Source of the DNA: Berberis thunbergii | Taxonomy: Eukaryota > Streptophyta > Magnoliopsida > Ranunculales > Berberidaceae | Direction of reading: 5' to 3' | Assembly (NCBI GenBank): GCA_003290165.1 | Contig: QNQO01006214.1 | Coordinates: forward strand, 1 to 64,000 | Length of the DNA: 64,000 nucleotides | In this document: positions 1 to 10,946 of the stretch, in pieces | Position numbering within the stretch: the first letter of the stretch is position 1 | Layout: every line of letters begins with the position of its first letter | Made by a program: the position numbers and the translations under genes | The notes under the pieces: generated by a model | Database searches by the model: none | Told to the model about the DNA's origin: nothing | Seen by the model: only the letters and a program-made list of their open reading frames with translations

Positions 1-634
1 TCTGTAAGTACAGGCCCACATCTTAACTATTTCACCTTACTGTGAAGAAGAAGGTACAAAAATATATATATATTCCAAGATACTTTGCAGGAAAGGAAGG
101 GGGTAAAAAAAATAAAATTTAAGAATGTAAATCTCATGCAGTAATCTAGGTTTTTGTGGACTGAAAGCACCCTCATTTTTACCCTTCCTGACAGTCATTT
201 AGCATTTCTCAACAATATTTTTGGCTTGAATGTTGCAACTCAAAATAAAGGTTTTCCACTGTAAGATTCTGGATGAAACTTATAATTCTCAACAACAATG
301 GAATAATGCTTCTTCAGTCTCAACTCAACTTTTAGTAGCAGAATTTAAAATACAACTCGCATCTGATTCAACGAACCTGATAAAGCCAGGATCGCCAACG
401 ACATAGCGGTTTTCATGGCAGCAGAGCATGTTCTGGGAGCAGTTTTTGATAGTTATATAGCTCAGGTTTATTCCTAGGTGAAAGAACCCGGGAGCTCACC
501 ATCTAACCGATCTGATAAAGACTCCTAGGAGAATAGATGTTCTCGTTGTTGGTAGTTCTATAGAACCCCAAGCTCACCATCTAACAGCATTTTAATTAAT
601 GGATAACAACATTTTTGTTGAAATTTCTTATCAG
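1..634. other. Intergenic, no gene recognised
   Basis: AT-rich non-coding sequence. I see no open frame with a recognisable product and no RNA gene. A short phrase (ctcaccatctaac) occurs twice, near 496 and 573, so the area is probably degenerate repetitive DNA downstream of the LRX locus. Confidence 0.4.
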
Positions 635-1320
635 CGACATCTATTCTAGTATAGTGATGCAACTCTATAACAATGATGTTTTAAAAATCACATGATTTTA
701 CTTCCCATCGCATACAATTAGTCAATTTCTTACAAATCAGAATAAGCAATTAAGAAACAAATCCAACTTAAACACGACAAACTCCACCACTCCTTTCGTC
801 GCCACGGAGAAAAGAAACAATATACAAAAGGTATAGTCCACAACAATAGTTATTGGCGATAATTTGATGATATGAAGGGACCTAATCATCGCTAACAAGA
901 GGTTGTGCTGTCGTCAATGGCAATTAAAGAAAGTATGGAAATACTGAGGGTCTCTGTCACAAGAGCTGGAAACCAGCGACGAAATCTATTCTAGTATAGT
1001 GATACAACTCTATAACAATGATGTTTTAAAAATCATGATTTTACTTACCATCGCATATAATTAGTCAATTTCTTACAAATCAGAATCAGCAATTAAGAAA
1101 CAAATCCAACTTAATACACGACAAACTCCACCACTACCTTTTGTCGGTCACGGAGAAAAGAAACAATATACAAAAGGCATAGTCCACACCAATAGTTATT
1201 GCGATATTTTGATGATATGAAGGACCTAATCTTCGCTAACAAGAGGTTGTGCTGTCGTCAATGGTCATTAAAGAAAGCATGGAAATATCGAGGGTCTCTG
1301 TCACAAGAGCTGGAAACCAG
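635..1320. repeat. Direct tandem duplication, two ~342-bp copies
   Basis: Copy 1 (about 635-976) and copy 2 (about 977-1320) align along their whole length. Both start near ctattctagtatagtgat and end in gagctggaaaccag. They differ by scattered substitutions and a few 1-5 bp indels, so the duplication is not recent. No coding potential is visible; it lies 3' of the LRX gene. Confidence 0.85.
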
Positions 1321-2164
1321 TCTGGAATGTGCATTCAGTGTCAAATGGCAAGAAACAGAGGCTCTAATTGAATGACAACATGATCGCTACAACAATTGCC
1401 TAACGCAAAGAGATACGACTTTGTACGCCAAACATATAGAATGTGAAATAGCTCAAAATCTGAACAAGTTTAGTTTCCATTCTATTCTGTCGATCTAACA
1501 TGCAAAAGAACACAAGAACACAGAGGAGAATGAATAAACAACTTGGAAATCAATCAATGTAATAACACATCGTAATAGAAGTGAATGATAATGATCATAC
1601 TATAGAATGAAAAATAAAAGAAACAAAGTGTGATAAATAAAAAGAAAAGATAATAATAAATAATAATAAAAACTCACAAAGCAGCAGCGTACCTCTTCTC
1701 TAAAGCCCTGAATATCATCATCATTCATTGATCCATCATTTCTTCTCCTTGAATTTCATCTCTTCAACCTATACCATAACTTTTCCCTGAAATCTACTGT
1801 CTGTCTCTCAACATTTTATTCACAACTCAATATCCATAACAATTTTCAAATTAAATATGGAGAGACTTTCTCCATCTTTCCGTCCTCTCCGACTATCTTT
1901 CTTCTCCAATTCTTCCTCTCTTTCCAAGCTAACGAATTAAATGAAAGAAGTTCCTGGTGTGGCAAAAGCATCCACATTGTACTAACAACTCTGCATCTTG
2001 ATCTGTTGATGTTCCTCCTCCAGTGACGAGAATCACCCATAGGGACGCAACAGTTGATGGACAAGTAAAAGAAGAAGAGGAAGAAGTAATGGCTGATAAA
2101 TTAACTGGAATGTTTCTATGTTCCTGATCAAGGAAGGAAAGTAGGAGGAAAATTCTCAAAAGAA
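1321..2164. other. LRX 3' flank / probable 3' UTR
   Basis: Non-coding stretch directly downstream of the LRX stop codon at 2165-2167 (minus strand). It contains an A/T-rich tract around 1600-1680. The LRX 3' UTR and polyadenylation site should lie here, but I cannot place them. Confidence 0.35.
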
Positions 2165-4789
2165 TCAATAATAGGGAGGTGGTGGTGGTGATGAGTATGG
2201 TATTCCCACTACTGGTGGCAATGGGCCCTCATATACCGGAGTGGCGGTGGCGGTGATTGGTAGACTGGAGGTGGGGAATGGTGTACAGGTGGTGGTGAAT
2301 TGTACACTATTGGAGGTGGTGGTGATTGGTAAACTGGTGGTGGAAGTGGTGATGGTGATGGGGGTGGTAAATGGTGAACAGGTGGTGGTGGTGAATTGTA
2401 CACTACTGGAGGTGGCGGTGATTGGTAAACTGGTGGTGGAAGCGGTGATGGTGATGGGGGTGGTAAATGGTGAACAGGTGGTGGTGGTGAATTGTACACT
2501 ACTGGAGGTGGCGGTGATTGGTAAACTGGTGGTGGAAGCGGTGATGGTGATGGGGGTGGTAAATGGTGAACAGGTGGTGGTGGTGATTGTACACTACCGG
2601 AGGTGGTGGTGATTGGTAAACGCGGTGGTGGAAGTGGTGAGGTGATGGGGGTGGTAAATGGTGAACAGGTGGGGGAGGTGGTGGAGAATAATCTTCACAT
2701 GGGGGTGGAGGTGGAAGTGGAGGTGGTTCTATACATGGTGGGGGGTGGTGTGGTGAATTGGGTGGAGGAGGTGGTGGTGAATTGGGTGGGTGGAGGTGGA
2801 GAATATACTGGAGGGGGTGGTGGTGAGTGATAAACAGGTGGTGGGAGGTGGGAATGTGGTGGTGGAGGGGTGAATGTGGTGGTGGAGGTGGTGAATGATG
2901 AGGTGGTGGCGGTGGTGGTGATGAATGATGTGGTGGTGGTGGTGAATTATAGTGGTATGGACTAGGGGGTGGTGGTGAATGCATTGGAGTAGGTGGGGGG
3001 TGGGTGAATTTCGGTGGTCGGTGCGAGGTGGAGATGCGGACACATGGCGGATGGAGGAGGATGGTGGTGGTCTTACACAGTATGGTGGATTGGGTGCGTG
3101 AAGATGTCGGTGGGAGGGGGTGGCGGTGGGGGAGCATTGTTGGTGGTGGTGGTGATGGTGGGGGAGGGCGAAATTGATGGTGGTGGAGGTGAGTAAAACT
3201 GGTGGTGGCGGAGGTGGAGGTGGAGGTGGAGGCCAAGTAAACTGGTGGTGGTGGAGATGGTGGTGGGGGTGGCGGTGGAGGTGGAGGTGAGTAAAACTGG
3301 AGGTGGCGGTGGAGGTGGAGGTGGAGGTGGAGGTGGAGGCAAGTAAACTGTGTGGTGGTGGAGATGGTGGTGGGGGTGGAGTGGCGGTGGAGGTGAGTAA
3401 ACTGGAGGTGGCGGTGGAGGTGAACTCACTGGTGGTGGTGGTGGTGGTGGTGACAGTAACAGGTGGTGGGGGAGGAGGGGGACTGAACAGGTGTCGGTGG
3501 AGGAGGAGGAGGAGGCGAGAAAGCAACAGAGGTGGTGAAGGCACAGTCATTGGTGGCGAGGGAGGTGGTGGCGAAGGCAAAGACGGAACAAACGGAGCAC
3601 ATCTAAATGAATTACAATCGACAGGCCTAGACAAGAATGACTTACATTGCGTGGCCGATCTCTGGAAAGGCCTACCAGGCAAGCAATTCTTTCTATCATC
3701 AAAGTCATCCACATTCAAACACTGCGGTGGCTCTCCAGTGAAGAAATTGTAAGAAAATGTAAAATTCTGCAAATTAGGCAACACACAAATACTCCCCGGA
3801 ATCGAACCCGAAAGCATATTATGCGCCACATTCAGCTGCTCCAAGCTCACCATCCCTCCCAATCGAATCCGGCAACGGTCCCACCAACTCATTGAAGCTT
3901 ATATCAAACACCGGTCAGGTTCTTCAACAATCCAATCTCGCAGGCAAACACGAACGTAAACCATTGTTCATTAAAATGATTTCATTCAATGTTTTCGACA
4001 TGTTACCTAGACTGGCCGGCACACAGCCCCTGAAGTTATTGTGAGCAAGAACAATCACTGACACCGGCGAGTTTCCAAGATTATCCGGAATGTTGAACAC
4101 AAATCGATTGTGGTTGATAAAGATAGCATCGAGATCTTTGTCAAACAGTTCACTCGGCACACTCCCTTCGAACTCATTAAACCTCAGATCCAAGACTTAA
4201 GCATCGGTAGTTTGAGGACAACTCTCGGAAACTTGCCAGCAAAACCGATTGTTACTCAGATCCAGCTCGTACAATAGCTTCAGATTCTTGAATTCTTCGG
4301 AATAGTTCCACAAAACCTATTCGAGTTTATGTGGATCAATGCAAGATCTGTAAGAAGGCCCAGTTCCTCCGGAAGGTACCCAGCGATGTCACCATGGTTC
4401 AGATCGATTCCAGCTACAGTCCGAATCGACGAATTGTCGAGTGCGAATGAACAGAACACGCCCGGTGTAGTTACAGACATCAGATCCAACCCAGTTTCCG
4501 GTCAGATTCAATGGATCTGAGATGATAGCCTGTTTCCAAGCCTGTAATGCGATGTAGGCGGTTCGAAGCCTAGGGTTCTCGAAAACGAGAGATGGATCGA
4601 CAGTGACGTTCTCGCCACGGTCTCCGAACTCATCGCGGTAGTACAACAACTGCCTGTGCTGAATGTATTTCACTTCAACATCACTAAGTTCATTTCCATG
4701 ATTAAATGCAGCGAAAACAGAAACACCTGAATATAGAAGAAGTTGAACAAATAGATAAAAAATATGGAGATAATTGCACTTGTTCTCAT
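2165..4789 (-). pseudogene. LRX: Leucine-rich repeat extensin (LRX), frameshifted
   Basis: LRX proteins are secreted cell-wall proteins with an N-terminal LRR domain that binds RALF peptides and a C-terminal extensin domain that anchors in the wall. Reading the minus strand from an ATG at 4787-4789 gives a hydrophobic signal peptide, then the LRX N-terminal block (QLLYYRDEFGDRGENVTVDP, AYIALQAWKQAI, NWVGSDVCNYTG), about ten LRRs (DLRFNEFEGSVPSELFDKDL, LAHNNFRGCVPASLGNMS), the Cys-rich hinge (ENPPQCL-type), and a long Ser-Pro-Pro-Pro-Pro/His/Tyr region. The end is the LRX tail EGPLPPVVGIPYSSPPPPPY, stop at 2165. There are no introns, as is usual in the family. The frame is broken by single-base indels near 4730, 4462, 4292, 4237, 4195, 3945, 3922 and 3872, and by more in the proline region. 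There are no obvious nonsense substitutions, so a fresh pseudogene or local base-calling errors are both possible. The subfamily member is not resolved. Confidence 0.9.
2175..3570 (-). repeat. Extensin proline-codon repeat tract
   Basis: The plus strand is almost pure GGTGGTGGA/GGTGGTGGC triplet repeat, which reads CCA/CCT/CCG (Pro) with Ser, His and Tyr on the minus strand. Around 2270-2600 there is a higher-order repeat of about 102 bp, three or more copies, each encoding a VHHLPPPSPSPLPPPVYQSP-type unit. The reading frame changes several times, which is common where slippage or base-calling errors affect low-complexity DNA. Confidence 0.85.
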
Positions 4790-5070
4790 TTCACATTCAA
4801 CATTGAGTGTTTATGATTTCTTCTTCTACTAATTTGCTGAGTTTCAAAAGAGGAGAAGAGAGAAAGTAGAGAAGAAGAAGAGGAAGAAGATAAAGAGAGA
4901 GAGGTGGGGGTATGGAGTTTTGCTTTCCTCTCTTTATTTTGTGCTTTTGTTGTTTTGGGAGGGTGTGTGAAATAACATCAATCAATATACAGCTAAAACA
5001 CAGCTCAAATGCACTAGTCAGTCATTCTTTTGCTGTGCTCTCTCTACTCTCTTGTTTTGTGGTGGCTTTC
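4790..5070 (-). promoter_or_regulatory. LRX 5' UTR and pyrimidine-rich core promoter
   Basis: Upstream of the LRX start codon the minus strand is a long CT/TTC tract (about 4840-4915), as is common in plant 5' UTRs and Y-patch promoters. A second CT-rich stretch is at 5035-5056. No clear TATA box is assigned. Confidence 0.35.
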
Positions 5071-6052
5071 TTTCTATATCAATGAACAACGAAAGGGGAG
5101 TGTTTTTATTCTTGCTTTGAATGCCATTCCCTCCCTAATTTTTAGTTAATTATTATTTTTATTATTTTTTTTTCTACCTAATAGTTGGTACATTTAATAA
5201 TCTAATTAAATAAAAGAAGCGTATTAAAATAATACTAAAATAATTAGTGCTGTAATCATGAGTGATGGGAGAATTGACTAATTAAGTGAACTGAAATTAC
5301 GGAATGGTCGCCGGTTTAATCTGTCTAATACAGTTGTTCATTTATCTCAGCGATATTTGACCCGATTTTAGGACTACTGAGTGTCTTTACTTCACAAGAT
5401 ATGCATTTGTCGTGACTAACATCTTACGCGTCATTACTTATACTGCCTCCAATCCTGCCAAAACTCCCAGTTTGCCCTACACGGCAAATGTCGTAAGCTC
5501 GAATTAGTTTAATTAACTAAATTTAGTGTCCAAAATATCTTGAAATATCTGGAAATCAGGTTGTGATAAATCATAAATCCGTTTTATTGACAAAATATCC
5601 TAATTTTTATCCTGAAGACACGGTATGATATTTTGAACACTGATTAAATCAACACAATGTTTAACAAAAAAAAGATTAAATCAACACAATTATGCCAGGA
5701 AATCAACTTTTGTAAATATGTTTTGAAATCAGTATGATGTGACATTGTTAGAGGAATTTTTTACAATCTCAAGATACACATAAAATCTTTGAAGATTTCA
5801 TCATTCTTTTCAGATCATGACACATCATACTGATTACAAAATATAATTGCAAAAACTTGATTTCCAAGCATTTTTGTGTGACAATTTTACATCATAAAAT
5901 TTTAATGTTATAATTTAACATTCGATTGGAGAAATTTCAAGTCTGGATATTTTCAGAAAAGAAAATGTTGACATTTTATATCCTGCATCCAACAATAATG
6001 TACCCTAAAACCTTGAGTATCAACATTCCAATATTTTTTAATACTGATTATT
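5071..6052. other. Intergenic, AT-rich
   Basis: No gene or RNA recognised. The sequence has short repeated phrases such as gattaaatcaacacaat near 5643 and 5672, and the text looks like decayed repeat DNA. Confidence 0.35.
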
Positions 6053-6497
6053 AAATCAACATAATAATCCATGTTGGTTTCAGGCATGATGGATGAAATC
6101 ATGACTCGAGTCCTTCTAGGAAGTGAGGGATTTTTCAACATAAGTGATGTTGCACATCTTGAGACAATTTCACTTATCTCGAGAGACCACCCATCCCATC
6201 ACTCGCTCCCTAGAATTTATGCATGACTCAATTGTGAATTAAAAACCAAGAATTCTAAGGGAATATTCTAAATCAACATAATAATCCATGTTGGTTTCAA
6301 GCATGATGGATGAAATCATGACTCAAGAGTCCTTCGAGGGAATGAGGGATCCTTCGAAATAAGCAATAGCACACATCTTGAGGCAATTTCATTTATCTCG
6401 AGGGGCCACCCATCCCATCCCTCGCTCCCTAGAATTTTGCATGCATTGACTCAATTGTGATTAAAAACCAAGAATTCTAAGGGGATATTCTAAATCC
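6053..6497. repeat. Direct tandem duplication, 217-bp period
   Basis: Copy 1 starts at 6053 and copy 2 at 6270, both with aaatcaacataataatccat. They share the middle phrase ccacccatcccatc and the end phrase accaagaattctaagg. About 10% of positions differ. Confidence 0.85.
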
Positions 6498-7058
6498 ATT
6501 TCAAGGGGTAACTTGGTAATAACCAACTTAGAATTAGACTGATTAACGGGAGCGTGTTTAACGAATTACAGCCGTATTCCTTTGTATGTGTTTAGAATAT
6601 AATATGGATGTATGAATGGGGCATCAACTTGCTGATGCTCATGGGGTGCTCTGGGTCCCACACTTTTGTTTTTTTGTTTTTTTTCCTTCATATTCTCCTA
6701 TGAATTTCTCGTCGAAAGAAAGAGAAACTGAGAAGGACATGATCTAAGCCATGTGAGTGGGCCCGTCATTTCACGTCTCACACGGCTGGATCATCGCGTC
6801 TTTAAACTCTCTTTTTCTCTCTAAAAATCTTAATAACACCACACAGACACAGCCACAAACAACTAGTAAATCGGCCTTTTGTGATGGCACACCGCGTCCC
6901 GTGACTTTCAACCTCTCTCCGCGTCTTCGCCGTTTGTTTTAAACTCTCTTTTGTCGATGGTACGATCATATACCTTTTTTTCTTTTAACAAATAAAAATT
7001 ATTATTATTTAGATGTAATTTTACCTACCGTGCAATCAAAGTTACAAAGAGGAATGAT
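6498..7058. other. Intergenic, no gene recognised
   Basis: Non-coding sequence with T-rich tracts (6663-6690 and 6970-6990). A short open frame at 6757-6942 has no recognisable product and looks fortuitous. Confidence 0.3.
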
Positions 7059-7460
7059 GACACGTGGCACATATCAAGACGGATAAAATGCGAGACAGGA
7101 CTTTTGTGATACAAGACGAAGGGATAATCGTGTGGTGATACCCTACGAGAATGAACGGCTCTTTCTAGGGTTGTGGAGAAGAGAATGACCACAGAGTTTG
7201 GACAAAATTGGCGATGACCGCCACATGGCGGTTACCGGTTGTGTCCACCTGGCTTTCTTTGTTTATAGTTTCAAAGCACAGGAGGAATTTAAACGGGTAT
7301 TTGACCCACGCCTGAAAGCGAACAGTAGAAAAATATGTTTATAAGGAGTTATTTGCGCATCTCGAGGGAATGGGTGGTTACACTTCCCCTCGCCCTTTAG
7401 AATTCCTGGTTTATATAAGCAGCTATTTTCTTGCTTCCATCATCAAAAGCAACGACAAAA
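7059..7460 (+). promoter_or_regulatory. Orphan promoter-like region (G-box, TATA)
   Basis: A perfect G-box/ABRE-type motif GACACGTGGC lies at 7059-7068, a near-palindrome ccgccacatggcgg at about 7220-7233, and a TATA-like box tttatataagc at about 7410-7420. An ATG follows at 7460, but the frame behind it (to 7669) encodes no recognisable protein. It may be the promoter of a gene whose body is gone, or chance. Confidence 0.25.
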
Positions 7461-7669
7461 TGAACGCGTTAAGTATTTTATCGTTTAATTACCGACTCCC
7501 AATTCATTCATTTATTCGTGCCAATTGGGGTTCACGTGCATTATATCACCTAATGCATTATATCAACCTTTTAATTTTGAGGTACAAATTACTGTTTTTG
7601 AATGACAGACAATTATTTCGCTGTCCACACAATAGTTACAAACTCGCATGCTTAATTAATCTTGATTAA

Positions 7670-10591
7670 ACTTTTCCGTTTTTCCGTGGCTAATATGTAA
7701 ACAAAAACTATATGCATACTGCATGTCAAATACTTGCGCTGAAGCAAAAAAAAAAAAAAACAAGTGGATATTTTTCCATTAACTTACGAGGTCATCTTGA
7801 TTTGTTAATTTCGATTACATTAGAAATATAATATGCACCTTTCTATTCAAAAGGAAACCACTTTCATTGTGTAATCCGTCGCAAATGTATCGATGTATTG
7901 CAGTATAAAGACCAACCAACCTTATACAGAGTATTTTAACAAAAAAAAATACTTATACAAAGTGAGAATGGAAGAAAGGTTTCGGGAAAAAAACAAGTTT
8001 GAACAGCAAAGGGAGAAAATATGAAAGTTTGTGGGATTTCTACATGTAAACCATTCAAAGTAGGGCATCAATCGATTTCATCTATTTAGGAGTGTTTCAT
8101 TTAAAAGGGAAAAATATGCCAAATTGCTCATATTGGCTACACAGATTTGTGTAGTGGAATCCCACCATCTCGACCTTTTTTAAAGTGGAGAAATGTGTGA
8201 TGGAACGCAAATTATGGCCATATGTACACCCCTGAAATTAAGATTTCCAACTTTTCTTTTTTGTGGTTTGCAAATATTTAATGTCGTGCTGACTATTACT
8301 GAGTCGACAGGTGCACAGACTGAACGCTCACCTTCTGGTCGAAGCACATTTAATGCTCACGGGCCCCTCTGAACTATTGGCTTCTCACATTTTCTCCACT
8401 GTTTTTTTACTAGCAAAGTAACCGTTGATACTGATAAAGGACCCATAACCGGACCCTCTGCCACATCTGACTTTATGTTGCAACAAATAGTCAGTCATCA
8501 ATTAGCAAAGTCAATTAATAATGCTAACGATTGAAAATTTACAAATTCTTAATGCTATTCAGTCTCGCATTTATTGACAAAGTCTTGTTTTCGGCAAAAC
8601 CAATCTCGCATTATCATTGGCATTGACATTCAGATACAAGTACTTTGTTTAATTAATTTACATAGTCAGTTTGTAACGGACAGTATAGATGGTTAGAAGA
8701 AAACATATGGAAGGGCCATTGATAACAGTTAAGTCTAACAGGTCCAATGAATGTCTCCATCATTATAATAGAGAAAAGGTAGACATCACAGGGTACTGCT
8801 GAAGAATCGTCGGCAAGTAAGAACAAAAAACCCTCATACAATTGGACCCAACTGTAAGGAGTTTTATAAGACGCGTAGTGGGTTGGGGGAATCTTGCAAG
8901 AAACCCACCCAACATCACACCTTAACCATAACATATGCCCTTCTCCACCAACTATAGCATCTAAGCCAACTCAATCGAAACAACTCCCAATATATAACTA
9001 GGATGGATTGCTTGTGTTATACTCTAATCTTATCCAACAAGCCCCATATTAGTAGAAAAACCATGCCCCTTATCTACATTCAATCTAGGTTAGCTGACAA
9101 ATATAATAATCTCTTTGCCTCTTTTTTTTTTTTTTTAATTAAAAAAAATTTATCAACACTAATCGTGCCAAAAGGCAAGAACAACGGCAAACAGTCTTCC
9201 ATATCACAACCACATTCAGAAATGGGAGCATAGAATCAGGGGAAAAGAATATTGAAAAAGAAAAAGGAAGAAAAAAGAAGAAAAGAGGTAAGACTTGAAA
9301 CAACTCACCATTATCATCTTCATCAGCAACAACAGGCAGAGCATCTCCTAACATTATATCTCTATTGTTCTCTCAAATGGTACACTATTAAAAAAATCAA
9401 AAGAAAGAAAAGACGCTTCCATTATGTGCTTAAAACAACTTCATGTTCTGGTATCTGTTTATCATATTATGCCTCTTTTGACAAAAAATCTGGGCGTCAA
9501 AACACTGCCTTCGTAGACAATCGGTCCCTGATCGTTCATTCAGGCCTGATAAGGAAAGTATTAGAACAAGTTGTAAAAATGTGAAAGCTTTTACAGAAAA
9601 ATGGCATTCTTTCATTTGCTGTTCAGTCACTGAAGAGTTTAACAAAACTGTTTACTCAACCACTTGATCATAGCCATAAGGAACCCCAAGTATAACTAGT
9701 TTGTTTCATTTTAGGTTAAACAAGCTGTCTAGTAGATGAAATTGAACATGCTATGTGGAGTTATCATTAAATGAGAGGCCCTATGATGAAATGAAATCAC
9801 GAGGTAAGTCCATTCATCATTAATGAACAGAAGAGAGTTCAAAGGATGAAAACCCTTTAGGAGACTACATAAAATAAACATGATGGTGCAAAATCAGGTC
9901 TTCAACGATGGATCACCTGATCTCACATATCTCAAGGCAGCACTTTGGAGCAGCCTCAAGATTCAGATGTATCCTGCGATCCAAAAGCGAAGAGCTCTAA
10001 CCACCCTTACACCCAAGATCTGAATACTGATCTTAGGATATGAGGACCCAATTTCACATATAAAATGATGGAAAAGTAGGTGTAGTTTTGTCACCTTGGG
10101 AAGAGGGTGCATAACAGCTGGAACCGTCTGTCTTGAAGGGACCTAGTTAGATGGCGCAAGCACTGCCAACTCAGCAAAAAGGGACATTCAGCATATTAAC
10201 GCCAACCACACGTTAAAAAGTATAATTTAGAACAAAAAGCAAGAAATGAGAAATTACAAAGTGTGTGCGCTTCAATACAGAACACCTAAGTTCATAACAG
10301 ATGATATCACAACTGAACAATTTGTCAAAACCCTTGGGATTTTAAAGAATTTTCACATATGAAAAACACAGAATCTAAACAAAAACAATAGGTGGTTTTT
10401 TGTAAGGCAAACAAAAACTTAATTTCTCAATGAAAAGTGAATACTGCTTAAGCCAAATTGTGTTCAATGAAATGTGTCTAAACTCTGAAAATAGATTCCC
10501 TAGATTGGAAATAACCCAGACAATGTTATAACCCTCCATCTTCTAGGATATTACCCCAAAATATCACAACTACAACTTATAGTCATACCAG
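7670..10591. other. Long intergenic region
   Basis: About 2.9 kb with only short open frames on either strand and no recognised protein family, tRNA or repeat boundary. T- and A-rich tracts are at 7747-7760, 9121-9150 and 9255-9285. The last part should contain the COPB2 3' flank. Confidence 0.35.
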
Positions 10592-10801
10592 TAGAAACAA
10601 TGTTTGAAAATACGACAACAGTGGTAGTAATATTAGTATAGTGACAATACTGGCAAAAACATAGGAGTAAAAACAATGTTTGAAAATACGACTACGACAA
10701 TGGTAGTCATATTAGTAAATAGTGACAATACTGGCAAAAACATAGGAGTGAAAACGATGTTTGAAAATATGACTATGACAATGGTAGTAATATTAGTAAC
10801 T
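10592..10801. repeat. Tandem repeat, 2.7 copies of ~76-81 bp
   Basis: The phrase tgtttgaaaata starts at 10601, 10677 and 10758. Each copy continues with gtggtagtaatattagta and gtgacaatactggcaaaaac. The array lies about 150-350 bp beyond the COPB2 stop codon, so it could be in the 3' UTR or just downstream. Confidence 0.85.
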
Positions 10802-10946
10802 TTAATATAATAACAAAAAATCATAATAATAATAATAACGATATAATAGGAAAAATAAGGGGAGTCGCATGAGAGGGCATTCTAGAGAAAATCAATTAAT
10901 CACCAGAGAAAAAATTTGGATTTCTACACTCGCCCAACCAATTGCT

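Noticed and set aside
2241..3752. Gly/Val-rich proteins on the plus strand across the extensin region
   Set aside because: They are the reverse-strand shadow of the proline codons; the minus strand gives the recognisable LRX protein.
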